A stretch of 59,284 nt of DNA from Bacteroidia bacterium. Its GTDB lineage: Bacteria; Bacteroidota; Bacteroidia; Bacteroidales; Prolixibacteraceae. Position 1 is the first letter of the stretch; each line of letters begins with the position of its first letter. The notes beneath the pieces are model-generated. The model ran no database searches and was not told the DNA's origin. It worked only from the letters and a program-made list of their open reading frames with translations. The stretch is from the NCBI GenBank assembly GCA_025358025.1, contig JANYKW010000032.1, positions 1-59,284 on the forward strand, written 5' to 3'. The position numbers and the translations under genes are program-made. Positions 36,340 to 44,650 of this stretch are shown piece after piece.

Positions 36340-36753
36340 CTATGGTTTGGCCTTTAATGAGTCGCACCATTGAACAATCTGACCGCGTTGAACCTCACTC
36401 AAGGCAGCTTCAGCATGAGATTCTATAAAACGACCTGGAGGCATACTCTTTTTTTGCAATTCCCCTTGGATAGCGGATGCCAGCATCTTCTTTTCCATCG
36501 GAGTATATTGCTCCCAAACGGAGAAATTCACCGCGCTTTTTGGTTTGTCTCTTCCTTCGTTGGAATGGCAAGGCATACAGGAAGGTTTTATCAGTTGAAA
36601 AACCTCTGTAGGAATAGTGGAGAGGGTATCCTGTTTTGCTGAGAGACTGTCCTTTTTTTCAATATTCTGGCTAAATGCTGTTCCGGCACCTAATAGAATG
36701 GCCATAAAAGCTCCGGTAGTTATCACCATTCCCGTCATTTTAAATTTCATCAT
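36340..36753 (-). CDS. Secreted haem-binding (cytochrome c-like, CxxCH) protein
   Basis: This 137-residue protein has a signal peptide (residues about 1-28, ending TAFSQ). A single CMPCH haem-attachment motif (about residues 60-64) is followed by SNEGRDKPK and KKSMPPGRFIESHAEAALS. The PPG-(x)-F/Y-(x)3-H stretch is a feature of the small haem-binding domain family in Bacteroidota and supplies a likely distal ligand. It would act in the periplasm or be exported; an electron partner is not evident. It sits between virJ and the MATE gene. Confidence 0.87.
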   Translation of the reverse strand: MMKFKMTGMVITTGAFMAILLGAGTAFSQNIEKKDSLSAKQDTLSTIPTEVFQLIKPSCMPCHSNEGRDKPKSAVNFSVWEQYTPMEKKMLASAIQGELQKKSMPPGRFIESHAEAALSEVQRGQIVQWCDSLKAKP

Positions 36754-36798
36754 CTTCTATTGTATTATTAATCAATTAATTACCACGATCCATTATTA

Positions 36799-37563
36799 TT
36801 ACATATTCTTTATCTCTTTAAAAATCGTATCTGCCAACTCCTCATAACCATCATCAAAATGGTGGTTTCCATTAACTATATGAACTTTTATACCTGTTTG
36901 CTGAAACGCCTGCCTGACATCCATGCTTTCGTCACTCCCAAAATAAACAGAGATTCTTTTATTATCGCTTTGTCGTATCTCCTTGACGACATCATAGTTA
37001 CCTTTGGAAGTTCCCAAATTAAGCATGTCAGATAAATGTATTTCAAAATCACACCGTATATCCGGATTGATCAGGATGGATGATTCCAGTCTACTGGAAA
37101 CCCCTGAAGGAAAGCTGTTGGCCAAAAAAGGAACAATTGATGCACCGAAAGAGAATCCGATAAGAACAAACCGGTCTCGTTTCCAAACATTCTCATACGC
37201 TTCTACAATGGTTATCAGATCTGCTCTGGTTTCTTCAGGTGTTTTGCTTTTCCAAAAATATTTCTGCGCATCCAGAACGACCATGGGAATTCCTTTTTGG
37301 ATCAGATAATTGCAAAAAGACTTCGAAAACAGATTTAAACCTCCATCACCTGAAATATACAATACCATGGGTAATGCAGATTCTACAGAACTCTCCATTA
37401 CTTTTATTGGTAAGTCAGCTAAAGCAGTCTTTTGCAGATATTCCACAGGGGCAAAAGAAATGTTCCCGGAATCATTGTCTGAAGCATTGTTTGGAGCCCC
37501 AATGGAACCGGCATTTAGCACCCCGGAGATCAGTAAGAAAATTATCAGAACGGTTATCTTCAT
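36799..37563 (-). CDS. virJ: AcvB/VirJ-family lysyl-phosphatidylglycerol hydrolase-like protein
   Basis: This 254-residue periplasmic alpha/beta hydrolase has a signal peptide (residues 1-19). The VirJ-type core has LYISGDGGLNLFSKSF, VVLDAQKYFWKSKTPEETRADL, and the nucleophile elbow GFSFGA (Ser in GxSxG, about residue 128). The likely catalytic His is in VNGNHHFDDGYEEL near the C-terminus. Characterised AcvB in alphaproteobacteria hydrolyses lysyl-phosphatidylglycerol and is encoded beside the lysyl-PG synthase. Here it overlaps mprF by 4 bases (ATGA), so the same pairing holds. It is the short single-domain form rather than two-domain AcvB. Confidence 0.88.
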   Translation of the reverse strand: MKITVLIIFLLISGVLNAGSIGAPNNASDNDSGNISFAPVEYLQKTALADLPIKVMESSVESALPMVLYISGDGGLNLFSKSFCNYLIQKGIPMVVLDAQKYFWKSKTPEETRADLITIVEAYENVWKRDRFVLIGFSFGASIVPFLANSFPSGVSSRLESSILINPDIRCDFEIHLSDMLNLGTSKGNYDVVKEIRQSDNKRISVYFGSDESMDVRQAFQQTGIKVHIVNGNHHFDDGYEELADTIFKEIKNM

Positions 37564-40205
37564 GGTTTGATCACTTTGGACAAGGCTGTAGGGATTTGCA
37601 TCAAATCATAATCGTGATCATATATCAGGTATTTGTTGTACCAGATGGTTGCAAATTTCTCCTTGTATTCACGCATCCCTTTGTAGTGTGAAAAGCTCCT
37701 GATCTTTTCGTAGGCAAATTTTATTGATTTTTCCGAAAACCTGGTCGGATCCTTTAGTCCCGACATGGGAGCAAAGCCCAGATTGACTGTTTCAAAACCC
37801 TGTGTTTTCAAATAATTGAGCATTTCGACCAGAATAAAATCCATCACACCATTTGGTGCATCACTTGTTTTACGCAATAAATCATAAGTTGATTCATCTT
37901 TTACGTAATCAGGAATTATATTTAGAAATGCTACAACTTTTTCTTCTGAATTTTCTACGGTTAAAATAATTTGCTGTTTCAGTTCTTCCCAGTCAAACAT
38001 GCCCTGAGAGAAGATGATCTCGCTTCTTTCTGTGTCATAAAGCCAGTCGCCAGATACCGATTTAATTTTTTGAAGCTGACCGTCTTTTATTGGGGGAAAA
38101 TGAAAGACAATCTTGTATCCTCTATCTTTCACTTTGGATATTGCATTGCGTATAGATTTTCGGCCTCCTCCCTCCAACGAGAATTTATTCAGATCGACCA
38201 CGCCCTCCTGACCCAAGAACATAGATTTCTTTTTCAGACTCCTGTATATGGGAAGAGATTCTTCAGGAACCCTGTAGTAGAAGCATTTTAATCCATTCTC
38301 ATAGCAGAACCCATCAAACAGCCGGATACATTCTTTCATCGTCTCAGGATTATCTGCAATTGGATTCTCCAGAACCACGGCAAAATTTCCTGCTATCCGA
38401 TAGGAGATAAAAGCCTCCAAACCCTCCGGCTCAAAGACCATCTTATCCTGATAAGTCTTGAAATAATCCAGGCTGGAATTACCATATTCTTTCACCAGGC
38501 GGTTGGGGCGCTCCAGCTCTTCCTTTGTTGGAATATTTTTTAAAATATATGGACGGATGAGGGTATAAAAAAGGAAGGCAAGTGAAAGAAATCCACTTAC
38601 GTTGATAGTAAGAAGAAATTTTGATGCAAATGGGTCGACAGGTACCAAATCGCTGCTGCCAACCAGAAAATAGTTTTGGAGCGCATATCTGACGGATTGC
38701 CAAAGGCTGAAGTCTAAATCAAAATGTTTCTTGTCCAGAAAGTAAAAACCAATCACACTGTAAATCATGACTGCCACAATACTTAAGGCCGCCGTCTGTA
38801 TTCCTACTGTTCTTAGTTTTGGATTGTTTTTGATGTAATAATCTTTGCGAGTATAGATGAGTACCGCCAAAACAAAAAGCGCCATGATGGCCTCTTCATA
38901 ATCTGCAGCCTTGGTGAGGTTTCCCAAACAAGAAATTATCGTCAAAAAAACAGCAACCCACCAGGCAGATCGTAAACCCTTTAACATAAATGAAGCTGTA
39001 ACCAACAAAATCAATCCGAGTACTAAAACAAAATAATTGGATACTTCCATGGCATCGATCGGGAGGAAATCTTTGAGCCACATCACGCGTTCGCTGATGG
39101 CAGGAGTAAGAACCGATACGATGTTGATTATTCCGAGTGAAAAAAGCAACATCGCCGGTATGATGCGCATAATCAATTTGTTAATCTTCAACAGAAAGGT
39201 AACTGCACCGGACAACAGCGGGGTCCAGAATTCGAAAAATCGGTATAGAAAAGTGATGGCAATGGCCTCTACATTCGAAAATCCATATTTAGCCAGAACA
39301 AAAGCCATTGATACCTCAATTGGTCCAAGTCCCCGCAAAAAAGGAGAGACGATCAGGAAGATAACAGATATAATATACCCAAGGAAAGCTGCAAAAAGTG
39401 CGGGCTGCACATGGAGGGCCATCATCGCCACATAGAGATGTGCAATACCAATAAATTCTATGCAAACCGAGGTAACCAAAGTCCTCACAAGCTGTCTTTT
39501 ATCGATTTCAGCATCATCCAACGCTACGATGAGTTCTTCAATCGAAGGAAAAAAACCGACCAACCACCTGTAAACCGGTCCTTTTTTAGAGAAAGAGTAA
39601 TAGGCAACATATAACATAAGAAGTAAAAACATCACTGAGAATAATCCAATCCATTCTCCTTTTCCGATGCTGCCATCTGTAAGTGCAAATATAAATGCCG
39701 GAATTGCCACAAGGACGACAGAAAGAATACCTGCAAAACCGTAAACAGTAGACGCAAAATGTATATGCGATTTTGTTATTCCTCTTTTTTCAATATCCGC
39801 AGTGAAAAATGCCAGAGAAGATACGCCGCCGGCCGGCAGAAAAACACTGATGAAATTTCTCTTCAGGAATAGAATAATTCCCAACTTAATGGGCAATTTA
39901 TGGTGAAAAACAGCGAAAGAAGTTACGTACATGTAACCCTGAATCACAATGTAACATGCCGTCAGCGCAAGACCAATCAATACCAGCTGCCATCCGGCAG
40001 AACGAAGCAGCATATTAATCTGAACCAACTCTGTTTTTTGGTGTTTGAAGAACCAGATACCTATTCCAATAGATAAAATGGTAAATATGCCCTGACTGAT
40101 CAACTTGCCATTCTCTCCGATAAATGTCAAAGAGATACTTCGGTCCTTGAAAAATTTTGAAATTTTCTTAAAAATCAAAATAAAAATATTTTTTGCTTTT
40201 TTCAT
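37560..40205 (-). CDS. mprF: Phosphatidylglycerol lysyltransferase/flippase MprF
   Basis: This 881-residue protein has about fourteen membrane segments over the first 530 residues (flippase part) and a cytoplasmic C-terminal DUF2156/GNAT-like aminoacyltransferase domain (about residues 545-870). The latter includes DLNKFSLEGGGRKSIRNAISKVKDRGYKI, DFILVEMLNYLKTQG and FAPMSGLKDPTRF. MprF moves an amino acid (usually lysine, sometimes alanine) from tRNA to phosphatidylglycerol and flips it, reducing membrane negative charge and raising resistance to cationic peptides. The amino acid used cannot be told. It is coupled to virJ and preceded by an HD-hydrolase gene 90 bases upstream. Confidence 0.94.
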   Translation of the reverse strand: MKKAKNIFILIFKKISKFFKDRSISLTFIGENGKLISQGIFTILSIGIGIWFFKHQKTELVQINMLLRSAGWQLVLIGLALTACYIVIQGYMYVTSFAVFHHKLPIKLGIILFLKRNFISVFLPAGGVSSLAFFTADIEKRGITKSHIHFASTVYGFAGILSVVLVAIPAFIFALTDGSIGKGEWIGLFSVMFLLLMLYVAYYSFSKKGPVYRWLVGFFPSIEELIVALDDAEIDKRQLVRTLVTSVCIEFIGIAHLYVAMMALHVQPALFAAFLGYIISVIFLIVSPFLRGLGPIEVSMAFVLAKYGFSNVEAIAITFLYRFFEFWTPLLSGAVTFLLKINKLIMRIIPAMLLFSLGIINIVSVLTPAISERVMWLKDFLPIDAMEVSNYFVLVLGLILLVTASFMLKGLRSAWWVAVFLTIISCLGNLTKAADYEEAIMALFVLAVLIYTRKDYYIKNNPKLRTVGIQTAALSIVAVMIYSVIGFYFLDKKHFDLDFSLWQSVRYALQNYFLVGSSDLVPVDPFASKFLLTINVSGFLSLAFLFYTLIRPYILKNIPTKEELERPNRLVKEYGNSSLDYFKTYQDKMVFEPEGLEAFISYRIAGNFAVVLENPIADNPETMKECIRLFDGFCYENGLKCFYYRVPEESLPIYRSLKKKSMFLGQEGVVDLNKFSLEGGGRKSIRNAISKVKDRGYKIVFHFPPIKDGQLQKIKSVSGDWLYDTERSEIIFSQGMFDWEELKQQIILTVENSEEKVVAFLNIIPDYVKDESTYDLLRKTSDAPNGVMDFILVEMLNYLKTQGFETVNLGFAPMSGLKDPTRFSEKSIKFAYEKIRSFSHYKGMREYKEKFATIWYNKYLIYDHDYDLMQIPTALSKVIKP

Positions 40206-40295
40206 ATTCTGCTGTTTATGAAAATAACGAATGAATATTATGGCTTTTTATTCCTCATATCAGTTAGCAGTATCAAATACTTCACCAACAAAATA

Positions 40296-40952
40296 TTATT
40301 TTTCTCCGTTCCATTCCCTCCCGAACTCATCAAGAAATTGTTCCATAAAAGCATGTCTTCTGATAGCCAGAGCCTTCCCCGTGGGTGTATTCATCCGATC
40401 TTTCAAAAGTAACAGCTTCTCATAGAAATGATTAATCGTCGGTGCATCACTTTTTTGGTACTCTTCTTTGGTCATTTTGAGATTAGGCCTGATATCCGGA
40501 TGAAAGAGCAACCTATTTTTATACCCTCCATAATGAAAAGCCCGGGCTATCCCGATAGCTCCCATGGCATCCAGTCTGTCGGCATCCTGAACTACCTGCA
40601 ACTCAGGGGAGGAAAATCCGGGAAGGTTGTTGCCTCCCTTGAAGGAAATATGACGGATAATCTGAACAACATGTTCTGAAACAGAGGATTCAACAAGCAT
40701 TGATTTTAAAAATTCTGTTGCTTTCATCGGACCAATCTCTTCATCCCCGCCATTAAACTTGGAATCGGCAATATCGTGAAGCAAAGCAGCAAGTTCGACG
40801 ATATAAAGGTTGACGGGCTCAGTTTTTGAAATTAACACGGATGTACGCCACACCCTTTCTACATGCCACCAGTCGTGGCCTTTTTCGCCATCGAGCAACT
40901 CCTTCCTGACAAAAGAGATGCATGAACTTACAACAGTTTGTTGATCTGCCAT
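40296..40952 (-). CDS. HD-domain phosphohydrolase
   Basis: This 218-residue protein starts at ATG 40952 (MADQQTVVSS); an earlier ATG at 40973 adds seven residues. The HD superfamily metal ligands are H in KGHDWWHVERVW (about residue 27), HD in LAALLHDIADSKF (about 58-59), and D in VVQDADRLDAMGAIG. This order and spacing match YedJ/YpgQ-type nucleotide or phosphate-ester hydrolases. The substrate is unknown. It lies between the uracil permease and mprF genes. Confidence 0.87.
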   Translation of the reverse strand: MADQQTVVSSCISFVRKELLDGEKGHDWWHVERVWRTSVLISKTEPVNLYIVELAALLHDIADSKFNGGDEEIGPMKATEFLKSMLVESSVSEHVVQIIRHISFKGGNNLPGFSSPELQVVQDADRLDAMGAIGIARAFHYGGYKNRLLFHPDIRPNLKMTKEEYQKSDAPTINHFYEKLLLLKDRMNTPTGKALAIRRHAFMEQFLDEFGREWNGEK

Positions 40953-40982
40953 CGTGAAAATAATTTGGTGCAAACAAGTCTG

Positions 40983-42272
40983 TTAAGACTCACTATTCAT
41001 GATACCAATTTTATCCAGGGTCCAGAAAATCAACGACAATACGACTCCGACGATGGCAGCGAAAGCCATTCCTTTGAGTTGCACTGATCCAATATTGATG
41101 GCTGCGCCACTGACCCCTACGACAAATGTAACGGCTCCGAGCACCATGTTCCTATTCTTACTGAAATCAACCTTCTGTTCCACAAACATCCTAAAACCTT
41201 GCACTGCAATCACTCCATAAAGCAGTATGGTAATACCACCCATAACGGGTTCGGGAATCGTTGAGATAGCAGCAGATACTTTGCCAATGGAGGAAAAAAC
41301 AATGGCAAGCAATGCTGCTCCCCGGATTACCCATACGGAATATACTCTCGTGATCGCCATCACACCAATATTTTCACCATAAGTAGTATTGGGGGGTGAA
41401 CCTGTAAAGCCTGATAGCATATTGCTGATACCATCACCCAGCAATGAGCGGTGGAGGCCGGGCTTTTCCATCAGGTTCTCACCGGTGATCTTTCCTGTAA
41501 CAATAAGGTGGCTGATGTGCTCAGCAAGTACGACAATGCAAGCCGGTACAATAATGATTATGGCACTCATATTAAATACCGGAGTATTAAATTTTGGCAG
41601 GGAGATCCAGTCGGCATTGCTGATAGCAACGGTATCGACCATACCCATAAAGAACGCGAGAACATAACCGGCTATCACGGCAAAGAGTATCGGAATGACC
41701 TGCATAAAACCCTTGAAAAGGACGGTGCCGGCAATCCCGGTAATGAGTGTAAAAAGCGAAACGATCAAGACATTGGGTGCAACCTCAAACACAGGTACCA
41801 CCTGTCCTACAGCAGTTGGCCAGGGAGCCAGACCTGCCTGCTGGGCGGCTACAGGTGCCAGCTCAAGTCCGATGATGGCTACCACTGCACCCATCACTGC
41901 CGGAGGCATGACAACATCTATCCATTTGATACCCCACTGTTTGACCACATAGGATATTACAACAAAAAAGAGACCGAAAAAGATAAAACCACCCTGGGCA
42001 CTGCCAAAATTCCCAAAGGTGCTAACAATAAGCAAAGTAGGGGCTATAAATGCAAAACTGGATCCCAGGTAAGCAGGAATGCCTCCTTTGGTTACCCAGG
42101 AGTAGATCAGGGTGCCTATACCATTCATCAGCAAGGCAATGGCTGGATCTATTCCCAAAAGGATCGGAACAAGTATTGTTGCTCCAAACATGGCTGTTAA
42201 ATGCTGAATACTGAGTGGCAAGCTCTCCAGGAAAGGAAGCTTCTCGTGAATGCCGATTGTTCGTCTGATCAT
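40983..42272 (-). CDS. uraA: Uracil/xanthine permease (NCS2 family)
   Basis: This 429-residue membrane protein has 12-14 helices and imports uracil (or xanthine) by proton symport. The start is placed at ATG 42272 (MIRRTIGIHEKLPF), because the open frame above it to 42407 is polar and non-family. Family features are LPLSIQHLTAMFGATILVPILLG, IAYLGSSFAFIAP-like helix 3, GLELAPVAAQQAG, ACIVVLAEHISH (substrate-site Glu) and the GDGISNMLSGFTGSPPNTTYGENIGVMA motif around helix 10. It is downstream of acs by 158 bases. Confidence 0.93.
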   Translation of the reverse strand: MIRRTIGIHEKLPFLESLPLSIQHLTAMFGATILVPILLGIDPAIALLMNGIGTLIYSWVTKGGIPAYLGSSFAFIAPTLLIVSTFGNFGSAQGGFIFFGLFFVVISYVVKQWGIKWIDVVMPPAVMGAVVAIIGLELAPVAAQQAGLAPWPTAVGQVVPVFEVAPNVLIVSLFTLITGIAGTVLFKGFMQVIPILFAVIAGYVLAFFMGMVDTVAISNADWISLPKFNTPVFNMSAIIIIVPACIVVLAEHISHLIVTGKITGENLMEKPGLHRSLLGDGISNMLSGFTGSPPNTTYGENIGVMAITRVYSVWVIRGAALLAIVFSSIGKVSAAISTIPEPVMGGITILLYGVIAVQGFRMFVEQKVDFSKNRNMVLGAVTFVVGVSGAAINIGSVQLKGMAFAAIVGVVLSLIFWTLDKIGIMNSES

Positions 42273-42430
42273 TTTTCTAAAAGGGTTTAATTTGGTTGAA
42301 AAGTTTGAGTTGTTTGAAATGCCTGCGTTGTTAATGGCACCTTTCCAAGGGTGATGGAAGTGTTTGTTTTTTTGATTGATAATTGAATACGGGTTGAAAT
42401 CCGTCAAAATGAAGAAAGCAAAATGATTTA

Positions 42431-44326
42431 TTATTCTTCCATGGTACTAAGATCTCCATCTGGAAGTCCCAAAGCCCTGGATTTCAACAATCTTCGCATA
42501 ATCTTGCCACTTCTTGTTTTTGGCAGGATCTCTGCAAATTGAATGGTTTCCGGACGAGCAATTTTACCCAGGTGTTCTTCCATGTGAACCATCAGTTCCA
42601 GTTCCAGTTCCTTACTTGGCTGGTAGTTGTTTCTGAGTACAGCAGTTACATGAATAGCATTCCCTTTCAGATGATGTGGCAGCGCAATGGCTGCAGACTC
42701 GGCAATTGCAGGATGACGCGCCATGACACCCTCAATCTCAGCTGATCCAAGCCGGTAACCACTTACTTTTATAACATCGTCGTTCCGGCCAATGATCCAG
42801 TAGTATCCGTCTTCATCTTTTTTGGCAGAGTCGCCGGTATGATACCACCCCTGTTTTCTGTACTTTCCCCAGTAAGTATCAATAAAGCGCTGCGGATCAT
42901 TGAACACAGATTTTGCCATTCCCGGCCACGGAGTTTTGATAACCAGTGTACCTTCCTCTCCGGCAGCAACTTCAACTCCAGCATCATCCACGATTGCCAG
43001 ATCGTTACCGAAGAATGGTTTGGTGGCAGACCCCGGTTTTAATGGAGTAATAGGAAGCGGACTTATGACAAATCCTCCGGTTTCTGTCTGCCACCAGGTA
43101 TCCATGATGGGACATTTTCCTCTCCCCACCACTTTGTGAAACCAGTTCCAGGCTTCTGTATTAATGGGTTCACCCACAGATCCGAGTAATCTTAAAGAAC
43201 TGATGTCGTTCCGGTTAGGCCACGAATCGCCGAAGCGCATCAATCCGCGGATAGCAGTTGGAGAAGTATAAAGTATATTGATCCCGTATTTCTCAACCAT
43301 TTTCCACCACCTGTCGGGATAAGGATGGTTCGGAGCCCCTTCGTACAACATGATGGTTGCACCGTTGATTAGCGGACCATATACTATGTAGCTGTGACCG
43401 GTAATCCATCCCGGATCTGCAGCACACCAGTACCGGTCTTCCGGTTTGATGTCGAAGACCATTCTGTGCGTGGTGGAAGTGTAAACACTGTATCCACCAT
43501 GTGTATGAACCAGTGCCTTGGGACGTCCGGTAGAGCCGGAAGTATAAAGAAGGAAAAGCATATCAGATGACTCCATTTCTTCCGTATCACATTTATTTGA
43601 TGCAATAGGCAATGATTTCAGATCATGCAACCAGTAATCCCGGTCGTTTTCCATATAAACATCTATCCCTGTACGTTTAACCGTGATACAAATTTCCATG
43701 GTAGGGGACAATTCCATCGCCTTATTGACAACACTCTTCATCTCAACTACCTTGCCCCTGCGGTACCCCCCATCTGCTGTGATCACCACCCGGCTGTTAG
43801 CATCGTTGATACGGTCTGCCAGGGCTTCGTGACTAAAACCACCATATACCACACTGTGAACGGCCCCAATCTTTGAACAGGCAAGCATGGCAAATAGCTG
43901 TTCCGGAATCTGGGGCATGTATATCGTGACAACATCTCCTTTTTTAACACCCATGCTCTTCAGAATATTGGCAAACTGACATACTTCACGGTTCAATGCA
44001 TGATAGGAAAAAGTTTTGGAGTCTCCAGGTTCACCTTCCCAGATAACTGCCAGTTTATTCCTGGTCGCGGAGGTTAGATGCCGGTCGATGGCATTTAAAA
44101 TAATGTTGGTTTTGGCACCTTCAAACCATTTAAAAAAGGGAGGATTACTTTTATCCAACACTTTATCCCATTTTTTATACCACGACAAATATTCTGCCTG
44201 TTCAGCCCAAAAAGCTTCCGGTTGGCTGAGTGAATATTGGTACAGCTGATCGTACTCTTTAACATTCGCCTGGTTTACAACCTCCTGAGAGGGTGAAAAC
44301 AGTGTCTTCTCATCGCTTTTTTCCAT
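42431..44326 (-). CDS. acs: Acetyl-CoA synthetase (AMP-forming)
   Basis: This 631-residue adenylate-forming enzyme makes acetyl-CoA from acetate, ATP and CoA; propionate is another possible substrate. The AMP-binding signature is LLYTSGSTGRPKALVHTHGG, followed by DTWWQTETGGFVISPLP, the hinge YYWIIGRNDDVIKVSGYRLGSAEIE and the C-terminal lysine in LPKTRSGKIMRRLLK, which in the family is the acetylation-controlled catalytic residue. Trp in the WWQTETGG motif fits short-chain acids. It is first in a minus-strand series and divergent from the ligase-ACP-acyltransferase fusion. Confidence 0.93.
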   Translation of the reverse strand: MEKSDEKTLFSPSQEVVNQANVKEYDQLYQYSLSQPEAFWAEQAEYLSWYKKWDKVLDKSNPPFFKWFEGAKTNIILNAIDRHLTSATRNKLAVIWEGEPGDSKTFSYHALNREVCQFANILKSMGVKKGDVVTIYMPQIPEQLFAMLACSKIGAVHSVVYGGFSHEALADRINDANSRVVITADGGYRRGKVVEMKSVVNKAMELSPTMEICITVKRTGIDVYMENDRDYWLHDLKSLPIASNKCDTEEMESSDMLFLLYTSGSTGRPKALVHTHGGYSVYTSTTHRMVFDIKPEDRYWCAADPGWITGHSYIVYGPLINGATIMLYEGAPNHPYPDRWWKMVEKYGINILYTSPTAIRGLMRFGDSWPNRNDISSLRLLGSVGEPINTEAWNWFHKVVGRGKCPIMDTWWQTETGGFVISPLPITPLKPGSATKPFFGNDLAIVDDAGVEVAAGEEGTLVIKTPWPGMAKSVFNDPQRFIDTYWGKYRKQGWYHTGDSAKKDEDGYYWIIGRNDDVIKVSGYRLGSAEIEGVMARHPAIAESAAIALPHHLKGNAIHVTAVLRNNYQPSKELELELMVHMEEHLGKIARPETIQFAEILPKTRSGKIMRRLLKSRALGLPDGDLSTMEE

Positions 44327-44650
44327 CTGAAATCCGGGTTTATTTGATTTATCCTGTCTAAAATAGTGAAGTTATTTGAATATTCTATTTCTTCCTGCTT
44401 AGTACACAAAAAAGAAGATTATAAGTGAAAGTATCAAACACATTTACGATAAATAGTAAGATAGGTTAATATTTTAATATATGTAATGCATCCAGACTAT
44501 TTTGGAATTGAACCCAATAATTTCTTACTTTGTATAAACGTGAATCCGGATTGATCCATTTGTTCCACGAAAAAAGATTTTCCACGGAAATTAAACATAA
44601 TACAAAGAACTCTTTCTGATATAAATAAACAAATTACTATATTATTTTCT
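44327..44650. other. 324-base divergent intergenic region between acs and the fusion gene
   Basis: The region is A/T-rich and must carry both promoters. A near match to the -7 element on the plus strand, ttactttg (about 44523-44531), lies 120 bases upstream of the fusion ATG. Nothing else stands out. Confidence 0.4.

Noticed and set aside
41451-42200. Long plus-strand frame of 249 residues over the uracil permease gene
   Set aside because: It opposes a clear NCS2 permease, has unlikely composition (rich in Tyr, Cys, His) and no start context.
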